Shown here: positions 8,754 to 17,070 of the stretch, piece by piece
How the letters are laid out: every line of letters begins with the position of its first letter
Numbering within the stretch: position 1 is the first letter of the stretch
Source of the DNA: DAOTUL01 sp034437435
Lineage (GTDB): Bacteria > Chloroflexota > Anaerolineae > Aggregatilineales > Phototrophicaceae
DNA: 31,853 nt
Direction: 5' to 3'
Assembly: GCA_964417785.1 (NCBI GenBank)
Contig: CAYQJO010000017.1
Location: 1 to 31,853 of the forward strand
Translations under genes and position numbers: made by a program
The notes under the pieces: generated by a model
What the model saw: only the letters and a program-made list of their open reading frames with translations
Told to the model about the DNA's origin: nothing
Database searches by the model: none

Positions 8754-11678
8754 TTATCCCGCGCTGACGGCCAGGGTGTAACCGGTCTGCTCCTCAAAAG
8801 CCGCTTTGGTGCGTTCCAGGGTTTCGGCGTCGGGTTCGCCGGCCAGAGTCAACGAGACCTCGGCGCGATCTATGTGGATGCCCGGTCCTTTGCGCACCGT
8901 CCAACCGGCTTCACGAGCCAGCGCGGACGCGACCTGTGAGATTTGCTGCTGGTTGGGATGCGGGTGGACCGACATGGCGTAACCGGTTTGCTCGGCCAAC
9001 GCTGCGATGGACTCGCGGTGCCGTTCACCCACCTGCGGCGAGATGAACGTCAGCACGATCTGCCCCTGCTTGAGACCGACCTTGTACAGGCCAAATGGTT
9101 CCAGCGCCGCCCGGACCAGTCCATAGGCGGCGTTGATCTCTATCTGGTCGCGGCTGGACGGCTGCGCGGTGACGGTCTGCGCCGCCGAATCACCACCGGA
9201 CTCCGATGTCACCAGCCGGAAGCCGGTCATATCCTGATACGCCTGCCGGAACGCTTTCACATCCTCCACGCCCTCGACCTCCACGCCGACCTCGCGCCGG
9301 TCCATATAAAATGAGGGTCCTTTCACAATCACGGCACCTTCCGGCAGGAGTTCGTCTAATGCCACACCCAACGCCTGCTGGTTGACGCCGGGCCGCACGC
9401 GCACCTCCCAGCCAGTGGTATCTTCCAGGTTCTCGATGATCTCGGCATAGGTCCGCGATGCCTGCTCCGGGAAATCGAACGTCAGCGTCAGGCGCGTGCG
9501 GTGATGCTCAATGCCGACTTTGCGCAAACGCGATTCCGGCGGGAAGGCGTTCAGCGCGACTTCGCGGGCCTGATTCTGCTCCATCGGGCCATCTTCCAAC
9601 GCCCGCTGCGGCACCAGACCGCCCTGCTCCACCTTCGCACCGTCACCGGCCAGCGCCAGCACAATCGCCACCAGCGCTTCCTGGCGCGTCACATCGTCCG
9701 GCAGCGGATCGGGCAGCAGCGATTCAGGGACCACCGGCGCACCAGCACTGACAAGCTGCTGGCGGCGCACAAACGGCAGCATGGTGTCCTGTATCTCACG
9801 GACCCGACGCACCATTGCGGCGAGCGCAGCTTTCTTACCTTTGATGTCCTGGTAACCTTGCCAGTCACCGATCACCCACAGCAGCGCATCCGCCGGATAG
9901 TTGCGGCCTTTGGCGTTATGGACATCGGCCTCGAAAGCGTCGAGGGTGGCGTTGAGGACCACGCCCACACGCGGGCGGTTATTGCTGTCGCGCAGGGCGA
10001 TCAACTTGCCTACAATGTCGGGATTTGCCAGCATGATCGCCCGCTGCCGCTGCGCCCGCTGCACCTGCTCTGCGCTGCGGACCTGGAAGGTGTTTTTGCG
10101 CCGCCAGTCCGCTGCGAAGTGTACACTGTCTTCCAGGATGCGGACGGCTTCGGATGCACGTTCGGCATCGCCCCACCACATCTGCGCCAGTTCGCGGGCG
10201 CTGTAGAAGTTGCCCGCCTGATCTTTGAGTTCCTGCCACAACGCCGCCGGGTCCAGTTTGCCGCTGGCACTGCCGGATTTGACTTTGCCGATGGCCCAGG
10301 GCCGTTTGGTGAACTGGAAGGTCTCCGTCTGGCCGATGCGCGGTGTCAGTACACGCCGCCCACGCTGGCGCAGCGCCATCGCCAGACTGTGGCGTGCCGA
10401 CGGATCGCCATGTACCAGCATCACCTCGTCGGTGTCGAAAGACTCAGCCATGTTGACCAGTTCGGCTTCGTCGGCATGGGCTGAGAGCGAGTAGGTGCCG
10501 ATCTGGCAGCGTAAGGTCAGGGACTTCCCATCGACCTTCCAGGTGGCGGATTCGCTCTCCTGGCGCTCCTTGAGGATGCGTTGCAAATGGCGTCCGGGCG
10601 CTTCCTCGTCCTGGTACCCGGTCAGGAAAATGGCGTTGCGCTCATCCCCGGCCAGCGCTTTAGCATAGGCCACCGACGCGCCGCCGGTGAGCATCCCTGA
10701 ACTGGCGACGATCACGCCCGGTTCGCCGCTGTGTGCGATCTGCTCGCGCATGGCGGCGCTCTCCACCGGCTTGATTTTATCGCGAAAGAACAGATGGTTG
10801 TCGCCGGCGACCCGCACGGTGTTCTTCGGCAGCAGATCGGAGAAACCGTGATAGCCCTGGCACACGGAGCGTACCATGCCATCTACATACACGGGTGCAT
10901 CCAACCGGTCACGGTACGTCAGAATGATCTGAATCACCTCCTGGGCGCGACCGAGCGCGAAGGCCGGAATGAGCGCCGTACCGCCGCGCTGCGTCACCTC
11001 GACCAGCGTGTCGATCAAACGGCGTTCTTCCGCCAGACGGTTCGCATGGAGCTTGCCGCCGTAGGTGCTTTCCAGGACCAGCGCATCAGCCTTCACACGC
11101 GGAATCTCGGCGTTGACGACCGCCCGCTGATCCGACATCGACACGTCGCCAGACATGACCAGCACACCCTCCTCGCCCTCCAACACCAGCATGGCGGCTC
11201 CGGCGATGTGACCGGCGGGATAATACGTCACCTGGACACCTTCACCCAGGCGCACCGGCTGGCGGTACTCGACCGTTTGAAAGGCATCCATCAAGCGCTG
11301 CGACGCCACCTCATCGAAGATGGGCAGTTCGCCCTCCTCTTCCTGGCGCGATTTCATAATGCGCTGGGCGTCCTTCTGCAAAATGCGTGTGAGAACCTGT
11401 GTCGGGCGCGTCGCCAGCACCGGCACATGCGGGTACTGCTCCACCACCAGCGGCAGCGCACCGGTATGGTCGGTATGGGCATGGGTCACGAGCAGATAGT
11501 CGATCCCACCGCCAGCGCTGATGGGCTGCAAATCGGGCAACTGGTCGTTCTGGATACCACGACTGGTACGCGGCGAAATCCGAATGCCGGCATCGACCAG
11601 AATCCGCTTGCCGCCCATTTCGACCAGAGTGCTGCTGGCACCGACCTCGTCGGCACCACCAAGAAACGTCAGACGCAT
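8754..11678 (-). CDS. beta-CASP metallo-beta-lactamase RNase with duplicated C-terminal domain
   Basis: A 974-residue soluble nuclease-type enzyme. The N-terminal half holds the beta-CASP fold: zinc motif THAHTDHTG (about residues 65-73), PAGHIAGAAM, MSGDVSM, then LESTYGG (motif A), PAFALGRAQE (motif B) and VHGDPSARH (motif C). This combination marks RNA-processing members (RNase J/CPSF type). The last about 210 residues contain two about 100-residue repeats, each with KVG, LTF, NQQ and KGP-x4-DR-x-EV in the same order, an internal duplication. The ATG at 11678 is chosen because AAGGAGG lies 5 bases before it; the GTG one codon earlier is too close. The gene stands alone, convergent with the SH3-protein gene. 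The true substrate is not visible. Confidence 0.85.
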   Translation of the reverse strand: MRLTFLGGADEVGASSTLVEMGGKRILVDAGIRISPRTSRGIQNDQLPDLQPISAGGGIDYLLVTHAHTDHTGALPLVVEQYPHVPVLATRPTQVLTRILQKDAQRIMKSRQEEEGELPIFDEVASQRLMDAFQTVEYRQPVRLGEGVQVTYYPAGHIAGAAMLVLEGEEGVLVMSGDVSMSDQRAVVNAEIPRVKADALVLESTYGGKLHANRLAEERRLIDTLVEVTQRGGTALIPAFALGRAQEVIQIILTYRDRLDAPVYVDGMVRSVCQGYHGFSDLLPKNTVRVAGDNHLFFRDKIKPVESAAMREQIAHSGEPGVIVASSGMLTGGASVAYAKALAGDERNAIFLTGYQDEEAPGRHLQRILKERQESESATWKVDGKSLTLRCQIGTYSLSAHADEAELVNMAESFDTDEVMLVHGDPSARHSLAMALRQRGRRVLTPRIGQTETFQFTKRPWAIGKVKSGSASGKLDPAALWQELKDQAGNFYSARELAQMWWGDAERASEAVRILEDSVHFAADWRRKNTFQVRSAEQVQRAQRQRAIMLANPDIVGKLIALRDSNNRPRVGVVLNATLDAFEADVHNAKGRNYPADALLWVIGDWQGYQDIKGKKAALAAMVRRVREIQDTMLPFVRRQQLVSAGAPVVPESLLPDPLPDDVTRQEALVAIVLALAGDGAKVEQGGLVPQRALEDGPMEQNQAREVALNAFPPESRLRKVGIEHHRTRLTLTFDFPEQASRTYAEIIENLEDTTGWEVRVRPGVNQQALGVALDELLPEGAVIVKGPSFYMDRREVGVEVEGVEDVKAFRQAYQDMTGFRLVTSESGGDSAAQTVTAQPSSRDQIEINAAYGLVRAALEPFGLYKVGLKQGQIVLTFISPQVGERHRESIAALAEQTGYAMSVHPHPNQQQISQVASALAREAGWTVRKGPGIHIDRAEVSLTLAGEPDAETLERTKAAFEEQTGYTLAVSAG

Positions 11679-11825
11679 CACATCCTCCTTTAAGTTGTTT
11701 TCTTGTCGTTTCAGTGCCAGCGGCGCGTGGTGGTTGGTCGTTGAACATTCAAGCGATCAACCGCCATGCACCGCTAACGGGTTTGTTTCTAATTGCGTGG
11801 CCCGATTTCGGACACCAAGAATGGC

Positions 11826-11873
11826 GTCCCTACGGTGTGGGTGTGACGGTGGGACGGCACGTGGGCCGTCCCC
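11826..11873. repeat. REP-like element, second copy
   Basis: GGGACGGC and GCCGTCCC (11851-11858 and 11865-11872) form an 8-bp stem with CACGTG at its centre, preceded by TCCCTACGGTGTGG. The arms and linker match the cluster at 8555-8655. It lies just beyond the 3' end of the oppC-like gene, about 150 bases upstream of the RNase start. Confidence 0.65.
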
Positions 11874-11885
11874 ATCACCATACAT

Positions 11886-13706
11886 TTAATCCGCGATCTT
11901 CGGATCGAAGGCGTCGCGCAGACCATCGCCGATGACGAACAGACACAGCACCGTGATCGTAATCAGAATGCCGGGGCCGAACACCAGGTGCGGTGCAGTA
12001 CGCAGCAGTTCCAGGCCGCCAGAGAGCATATTGCCCCAGGTCGGTGTCGGCGGTTTCACGCCGAAGCCGAGGAAGCTCAGGGCGGACTCGGTCAGGATCA
12101 GGCCGCCGACAGCGCGGGTCAGCACGATCAACAGGATCGAGATCACGTTGGGCGTGATGTGCAGGAACATGATGCGGAAACTGGACGCACCCACCGCCTG
12201 CGCCGCCAGGATGAATTCACGCTCGCGCAGGGCGAAGGTCTCACCGCGCACAATACGGGTCGATCCGGTCCAACCCAGAAACACCAGCACCAGAATCAGG
12301 CTGGTGGCGTTGGGCGAGAGCAGCGAACTGATAATCAGCAGCAGGAACAACTGCGGCACCGAGTTGAGTGTGGTAATCAGCCAGATCACGAAATCGTCGA
12401 AAATGCCGCCGAAGTAGCCTGTAGTCACGCCCAGCAGAATGCCGATCGTCAGTGAGCCGATAGCGGCGAAAAAGCCGATCCGCAGCGACACCTGCCCGCC
12501 ATAGAGAAGGCGCGTCAGATGATCGCGCCCGGAAATATCGGTACCCAGGATATACAGCCGCTGGCGGCCATCGGTGCCGGTCACCAGCGAGGTGCCGTCC
12601 GGACTGATGGCGGCGCTCTCGACGACATATTCGTTCTGGGCGAAGGTCTGGACCAGTTCGCCCGATCCGGCATCGTACAGCCGGACGCTGCCATCCCGAC
12701 TGCCAGCATAGACCTGTGTGCCGTCCGCCGTATAGTGGACCGTCGTCACAGCGTCCTCAAATTCGTCAAAGGTGTAAATGACCGTTCCTTCGGTCAGGTC
12801 CCACAGGCGGGCCACACCATCAGATGAGCCGGTAAGCAGTGTTTCGACGCCCAGGGCCACGCTCAAAACCGCGTCATCATGGTCGAACGAAGTGATGAAC
12901 TCGCCGGTATCGACGTTCCATAGACGCGCCGTGTTGTCATCGCCGCCGGTCGCCAGGGTCTCGCCGGTCGGACCAAACTCGACTGTATTCACTGTGTCGG
13001 TGTGGCCGGACAGTTCCAGCACTTGCCGCCCGGTCTCCGCACTCCACAGAAACACCGACTCGCCGCTGCTGCTGGCAACCAGGCTGTCATCGGGACTGTA
13101 GGCAGCCCCGGTGACGGGACCATCGTGTTCCAGTTCCATGAGCGGAATATCGGGGTCCGTTTTCACGGCCTTATCGGTTTCCCACAATTTAACCAAGCCA
13201 TCGCCGCTGGCGGTCAGGAATTTTTCGCCATCGGATGTAAAATCGACCGAGTTGACGGCTGCCGTGTGTTCTTCCAGGCGGCGCAGGTTGCGCCCGGTCG
13301 GGATGTCCCAGATACGCACTTCACCATCGACACTGCCGGTGATGAAGTCCTGGCTGTTCGGGTGGAAACTGACAGCATAGACTTCGTGATTGTGACCGAT
13401 AAACGAGCGACGCAGTACACCGGTCTCAACCACCCACTGGTACACGGTGGTGTCGCTATCCGAAACGCGAGCGAACGGTTCGAGACGCGAATTGTACAGG
13501 TCGGAGCTGTTATACTCGATGTCGATCAACTCAACAATAATCGGCGCTGCATAGCAGGCGACCGTCAGAATTCCGAGGACGGCCAGCGCCGTCATCGTCA
13601 AACGGTCGTGCCACAGACGCCACATTGCCTTTTGCAGTAGTGTTTTGGAGCGCAGTTGCTCCTGCGGTTCCGCATCCAGCACTGCAACATTATCCGAAAC
13701 TGCCAT
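11886..13706 (-). CDS. OppC-like ABC permease with inserted seven-bladed WD40 propeller
   Basis: A 606-residue peptide/nickel-type ABC permease. TM1 is at about 37-60. The canonical LGTDISGRDHLTRLLYGG motif is at about 387-404, followed by five membrane segments with the EAA-type loop AAQAVGASSFRIMFLHITPN (501-520) that contacts the ATPase. Between TM1 and the GTD motif, where relatives have a short loop, residues about 86-388 form seven WD40 repeats. Their ends are RIWD, KLWE, FLWS, RLWN, RLWD, RLYD and RLYI, and the strand TTVYQW closes the ring. By OppC topology this loop is outside the membrane. It starts 9 bases after the oppB-like stop. No ATPase genes are in the window. The reading frame is unbroken with matching codon use, so it is not a frameshift or assembly join. 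Confidence 0.92.
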   Translation of the reverse strand: MAVSDNVAVLDAEPQEQLRSKTLLQKAMWRLWHDRLTMTALAVLGILTVACYAAPIIVELIDIEYNSSDLYNSRLEPFARVSDSDTTVYQWVVETGVLRRSFIGHNHEVYAVSFHPNSQDFITGSVDGEVRIWDIPTGRNLRRLEEHTAAVNSVDFTSDGEKFLTASGDGLVKLWETDKAVKTDPDIPLMELEHDGPVTGAAYSPDDSLVASSSGESVFLWSAETGRQVLELSGHTDTVNTVEFGPTGETLATGGDDNTARLWNVDTGEFITSFDHDDAVLSVALGVETLLTGSSDGVARLWDLTEGTVIYTFDEFEDAVTTVHYTADGTQVYAGSRDGSVRLYDAGSGELVQTFAQNEYVVESAAISPDGTSLVTGTDGRQRLYILGTDISGRDHLTRLLYGGQVSLRIGFFAAIGSLTIGILLGVTTGYFGGIFDDFVIWLITTLNSVPQLFLLLIISSLLSPNATSLILVLVFLGWTGSTRIVRGETFALREREFILAAQAVGASSFRIMFLHITPNVISILLIVLTRAVGGLILTESALSFLGFGVKPPTPTWGNMLSGGLELLRTAPHLVFGPGILITITVLCLFVIGDGLRDAFDPKIAD

Positions 13707-13715
13707 GGATGCCCC

Positions 13716-14924
13716 CTAAAAGCGAATGCGTGGATCGAACACACCGTACAGAATGTCGGATACAAGATAACCGACGATGGTCAAGACCGCACCAATGACG
13801 ATATTCGCCATAATCAGCGGGTAATCCTGAGCCGACACCGCTTGCAGCAGCAAACGCCCAATACCCGGCCACGCAAAAATCTGCTCGATAATGACCGCGC
13901 CACTGATAAGGCTGACAATGGTCGGTCCGAGGAAGGTCGCCATCGGGATCAAAGCGTTGCGTAAGGCATGCTTGAACCAGACCGTGCGGCCCTTCAGCCC
14001 TTTGGCACGCGCCGTGCGGACGTAATCAGCGCTAATATTTTCCAGCATAGAGGCTCGCATATAGCGCGACCAGGCGGAGATACCACCCAGCGCCAGCACC
14101 ATCGTCGGCAGCACCAGATATTCCAGGCGGGTATAAATCGGGCCACAGCCGCCGCGCTGGTAAGCACAGCGCTCACCCATCGGCAGCAAATCCAATCCGG
14201 GCGCAGCAAAGATAAGAATGACCATAAAGGCCAGCCAGAAAGATGGAATCGCGTCACCGGCCACCGCCAGCACCCGCGTGAACTGGTCGAAGACACTGCC
14301 GCGCCAGACGGCTGCCAGCACACCGATGATCACACCGATAGTCAGGCCGACGATCAAGACAGCGATATTAAGTTCGATGCTGGCTGGCAGACGCTCACCG
14401 ATCAACACCAGCGGGTTTTCCTTCCACTGGAACGACCGGCCAAAATCGCCGCGCAAAATACCCCGGTTTTCGCCATAGACATCGACCTCTACGGTGTTGA
14501 GTACCGTCATTTCAGCCCGGCGACCCACCCGACCGGCGACCTCGGCGGATTCAGTCGGTTCCAGGCGGTACGGTTGGCGCGATGCCAGCAGTTCCGGTGT
14601 ACCGGTCTCTTCGTTGATGACCATCTGGCGTTCGGACAAATAGGCTTCCGTGCCGTCTTCCAGGGCGACCCGGTACCAGAGTACGTCTTCGACAACCATC
14701 CAATCGTCGCCGATCAACCAGCGCAGATATTGCAGCGGCAGTGGATCACCAACACCCAGACGGCTCTCCATATCGGCACGCTGTTCCTGTGTCATGTCCG
14801 GGTTGAAGGTCATGATGGCAACTGGATCGCCAGGTGCCAGAACCATAATCATATACGACAGGATAGTGATCCCGAAGAATGTGGGAATTGACTGGAGCAA
14901 CCTGCGGATAACGAATTTCGTCAT
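13716..14924 (-). CDS. OppB-like ABC transporter permease with enlarged extracytoplasmic loop
   Basis: A 402-residue permease of the peptide/nickel importer class, partner of the OppC-like protein. TM1 is at about 9-30, and the conserved RGDFGRSF is followed by ERLPASIELN and five more membrane segments. The EAA-type loop reads ARAKGLKGRTVWFKHALRNALIPMATFLGP. Between QYLRWL and ILRGDFGRSF, about residues 70-157, is an insertion of roughly 80 residues that is polar and beta-rich (DGTEAYLSE, EVDVYGENRG). A second, small loop holds two cysteines (ERCAYQRGGCGP), possibly a disulfide. Both additions lie outside the membrane. Relatives are commonly 300-340 residues. It follows the binding-protein gene after a strong hairpin. 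Confidence 0.92.
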   Translation of the reverse strand: MTKFVIRRLLQSIPTFFGITILSYMIMVLAPGDPVAIMTFNPDMTQEQRADMESRLGVGDPLPLQYLRWLIGDDWMVVEDVLWYRVALEDGTEAYLSERQMVINEETGTPELLASRQPYRLEPTESAEVAGRVGRRAEMTVLNTVEVDVYGENRGILRGDFGRSFQWKENPLVLIGERLPASIELNIAVLIVGLTIGVIIGVLAAVWRGSVFDQFTRVLAVAGDAIPSFWLAFMVILIFAAPGLDLLPMGERCAYQRGGCGPIYTRLEYLVLPTMVLALGGISAWSRYMRASMLENISADYVRTARAKGLKGRTVWFKHALRNALIPMATFLGPTIVSLISGAVIIEQIFAWPGIGRLLLQAVSAQDYPLIMANIVIGAVLTIVGYLVSDILYGVFDPRIRF

Positions 14925-14964
14925 GGTATATACCTGCTAACTAACAACAGATCCTCTCAGATAG

Positions 14965-14997
14965 CCATAGCGCCGGAAATAGTATCCGGCGCTATGG
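14965..14997 (-). promoter_or_regulatory. 13-bp hairpin between binding-protein and permease genes
   Basis: CCATAGCGCCGGA and its perfect complement form a 13-bp stem with a 7-base loop. It is 27 bases after the binding-protein stop on the minus strand and has no T-run. In importer operons such stem-loops stabilise the upstream message and lower permease expression, giving excess binding protein. That role is inferred from position. Confidence 0.65.
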
Positions 14998-15023
14998 GTG
15001 ACACTAAGCTGTGGAGAACCTGA

Positions 15024-16802
15024 CTATTCCAGTGAGGGGTCGAGGGCGATGAACGCATCCTCGTTCCAGGTGCGGCTGAATTCAGCCGGATCAAAGTTTT
15101 CCAGCCAGCTCTGGGCAGCCGTCATGCTCAGGTTGGAGTACATGAACATGTAGGGCAGCTCATCGAAGAGGATCTGGTTGGCCTGAGCGTAGAGTTCAGC
15201 GCGGGCTTCCAGGTCACAGCCATTGGTCATAGCCGGGTTACGGGCATCCTTGTAAAGCTGGTCCAGTTCCTCACTGTGGAAGGAGCCAAAGTTGAAGCCA
15301 GAACCGGGGATGTCTTCCGGAATGGTGAAGATAGCGGTGTTGTCCGGGCTGAGCGGCAGGCCCAGGCTCCAGGCCAGGATCGCCATGTCGAAGGTCTGGC
15401 CGTCGAGTTCCGGCAGGAAGGCGGTACTCCAGTCGATGAAGTTGGTCTCGGCGTTCACACCGATGTCGCGGAAGCTCTCGGCGATGAACTCGATCATGTT
15501 GACGCTGTCCTCGCTGCCACCGGCGGAGGAGTTGAGGGTCACAGACATCTCGGTGCCTTCGAATTCAGGGTCGATCTCGGTGTAGGCACAGCCGCTGCAG
15601 ACGCGGAATTCGCCGTCTCCGAGAACCCAACCAGCCTCGTCCAGCATTTCAGCGGCGGCAGCCGGGTCGAAGGGGTACTGAAGGTCGGGGTTCCAGTCCC
15701 AGGAAGCGGGGATGCTGGGGATACCGACGCGCACAGCGTTGCCACCCAGATTGTTCTCAATGATGGCGTCCATATCGACGGCCATCACCAGCGCCTGACG
15801 GACCATCTGGTCACCCAGGACGGGGTGCGGGTCCTGCACGAGGCGGTTGCCCTCTTCGTCCAGACCGGGCTGCGGATTATCGGGATTGGCGTGGTTGAAG
15901 GCGTAGAAGACATAACCCAGGCGGTTGTAGCGGAAGGTCTGGAAATTCTCATCAGCCTCAAACTCCGCCTGCTGCGTGCCGGGGATACCGGTCAGGGTCA
16001 GTTCACCGGCGCGGAAGCGCTCGATCTCGACATCAACGTTGGGCAGGTTCAGGATCACCAGTTCGCTGGGGCTGACGTAGCCCAGTTCGGCATCCACATA
16101 GTCCTGGTTGGCGACGAGGCTGACGCGGTCACCGGCGATCAGTTCGGGATCGACAAAACCACCGAAGTAGACACCCGGCAGGTAGCGCGGTTCGTCGTTC
16201 ATGGCAACCAGATCATCGCCGAAGTCCTCTTCGTAGATGTGGGCTGGCACCATGGTACCCCACACATTGTTGATGGCGTCGCAGTCCGGCTCTCCAAACT
16301 CGATCTCGAGGGTGAAGTCGTCGATCATGCGGGCATCGACCATCGGGCCACTGCCCTCAGTGCCGTCGTCCAGCACGGCCCAGATTTGGGTCGGGCGCGA
16401 GGAGTCCAGCAGACCGGAACGCATGGCGTTTACCCCCCACATCCAGTCCTCAGCCGTAACCTGCTCGCCGTCGGTCCAGAAAGCATCTTCACGCAGGGTG
16501 ACGGTCAGCACGGTGCCGGTCTCGTCAAACTCCCAACCGGTCGCCATGGAGTCCTTCCAGCCCGGTTCGTAAGCGCCGGTGAAGGGGTTCACACCCAGGA
16601 GTGCCGGGTAGATCCGGTTGTAGACATTACTGGAGGTAACATCACCACCGAGCAGCGGGTTGAAGGTCTGTGGATCGGAGGTATCCGAGTAGAAAAGAAT
16701 ACCACCTTCACCGGCACCCTCTTCCTGGGCGGCAACCGGGGCGATCAGCAGTGCAGCCAGCACCAGCATCACACCAATTACCAAAAATCTAGAATTACGC
16801 AT
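15024..16802 (-). CDS. family 5 extracellular solute-binding protein (peptide/oligopeptide type)
   Basis: A 592-residue exported receptor for the ABC importer. The signal peptide (about 1-25, LAALLIAPVAAQ) has no lipobox cysteine, so it is not an obvious lipoprotein. The mature part has family 5 hallmarks: early NRIYPALLGVNPFTGAYEPG, LREDAFWTDGEQVTAEDWMWG (the usual lid motif, WHDGxPxTAxDV type), later VRQALVMAVDMDAII and a C-terminal ANQILFDELPYMFMY. Two close cysteines (CSGC) may be a disulfide. AAGGAG lies 7 bases before the ATG. The ligand cannot be read; peptides, nickel or sugars all occur in this family. It leads the importer gene set on the minus strand. Confidence 0.92.
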   Translation of the reverse strand: MRNSRFLVIGVMLVLAALLIAPVAAQEEGAGEGGILFYSDTSDPQTFNPLLGGDVTSSNVYNRIYPALLGVNPFTGAYEPGWKDSMATGWEFDETGTVLTVTLREDAFWTDGEQVTAEDWMWGVNAMRSGLLDSSRPTQIWAVLDDGTEGSGPMVDARMIDDFTLEIEFGEPDCDAINNVWGTMVPAHIYEEDFGDDLVAMNDEPRYLPGVYFGGFVDPELIAGDRVSLVANQDYVDAELGYVSPSELVILNLPNVDVEIERFRAGELTLTGIPGTQQAEFEADENFQTFRYNRLGYVFYAFNHANPDNPQPGLDEEGNRLVQDPHPVLGDQMVRQALVMAVDMDAIIENNLGGNAVRVGIPSIPASWDWNPDLQYPFDPAAAAEMLDEAGWVLGDGEFRVCSGCAYTEIDPEFEGTEMSVTLNSSAGGSEDSVNMIEFIAESFRDIGVNAETNFIDWSTAFLPELDGQTFDMAILAWSLGLPLSPDNTAIFTIPEDIPGSGFNFGSFHSEELDQLYKDARNPAMTNGCDLEARAELYAQANQILFDELPYMFMYSNLSMTAAQSWLENFDPAEFSRTWNEDAFIALDPSLE

Positions 16803-16835
16803 ACTTCTGCTCCTTAATATTGTGAGTTGTTTTGG

Positions 16836-16887
16836 ATTGTATCAAACACATTTGCAAACACAACCATGCATGATACACGAATCATGC
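16836..16887 (-). promoter_or_regulatory. promoter and inverted-repeat operator of the importer operon
   Basis: On the minus strand TTGTGT and TACAAT are separated by 16 bases (-10 at 16841-16836). Directly upstream lies GCATGAT-N6-ATCATGC at 16868-16887, centred about 48 bases before the inferred start. This fits a dimeric regulator site of unknown identity. Confidence 0.5.
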
Positions 16888-16959
16888 CAACATTGTTCCG
16901 TCATTCTCACCAAACATTTTTATCTCTATGACGATATAACGGACAATGACCGGAAAGGT

Positions 16960-17062
16960 ATGTTTATTGTAGCGCGAAATGCACATGTGAAAAAATATTT
17001 TAATGTTTTGGGCAATATGCACAAAGAGCGCCGCCAATCAGACATTCGACTACAATAAACAT
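16960..17062. repeat. 103-bp unit bounded by 13-bp perfect inverted repeats
   Basis: ATGTTTATTGTAG at 16960-16972 and its exact complement at 17050-17062 enclose 77 AT-rich bases. There is no credible coding frame. It could be a miniature inverted-repeat element or a small RNA with a closing stem. On the plus strand a TTTTT run follows at about 17074. It lies 8 bases beyond the 3' end of the PHAX-domain gene. No target-site duplication is evident to me. Confidence 0.55.
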
Positions 17063-17070
17063 GATTCGCT

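Noticed and set aside
9501..11693. plus-strand frames of about 320 codons inside the RNase gene
   Set aside because: The minus strand carries all beta-CASP motifs with a strong ribosome site; the plus frames are shadows.
15276..16817. 513-codon open frame antisense to the solute-binding protein gene
   Set aside because: The opposite strand has a full family 5 binding protein with signal peptide and ribosome site. The antisense product shows no domain and is a by-product of GC-rich codon use.
16822..17058. 78-codon plus-strand frame
   Set aside because: It has no ribosome site, an unusual AT-rich composition, and overlaps the importer promoter and the 103-bp inverted-repeat unit.
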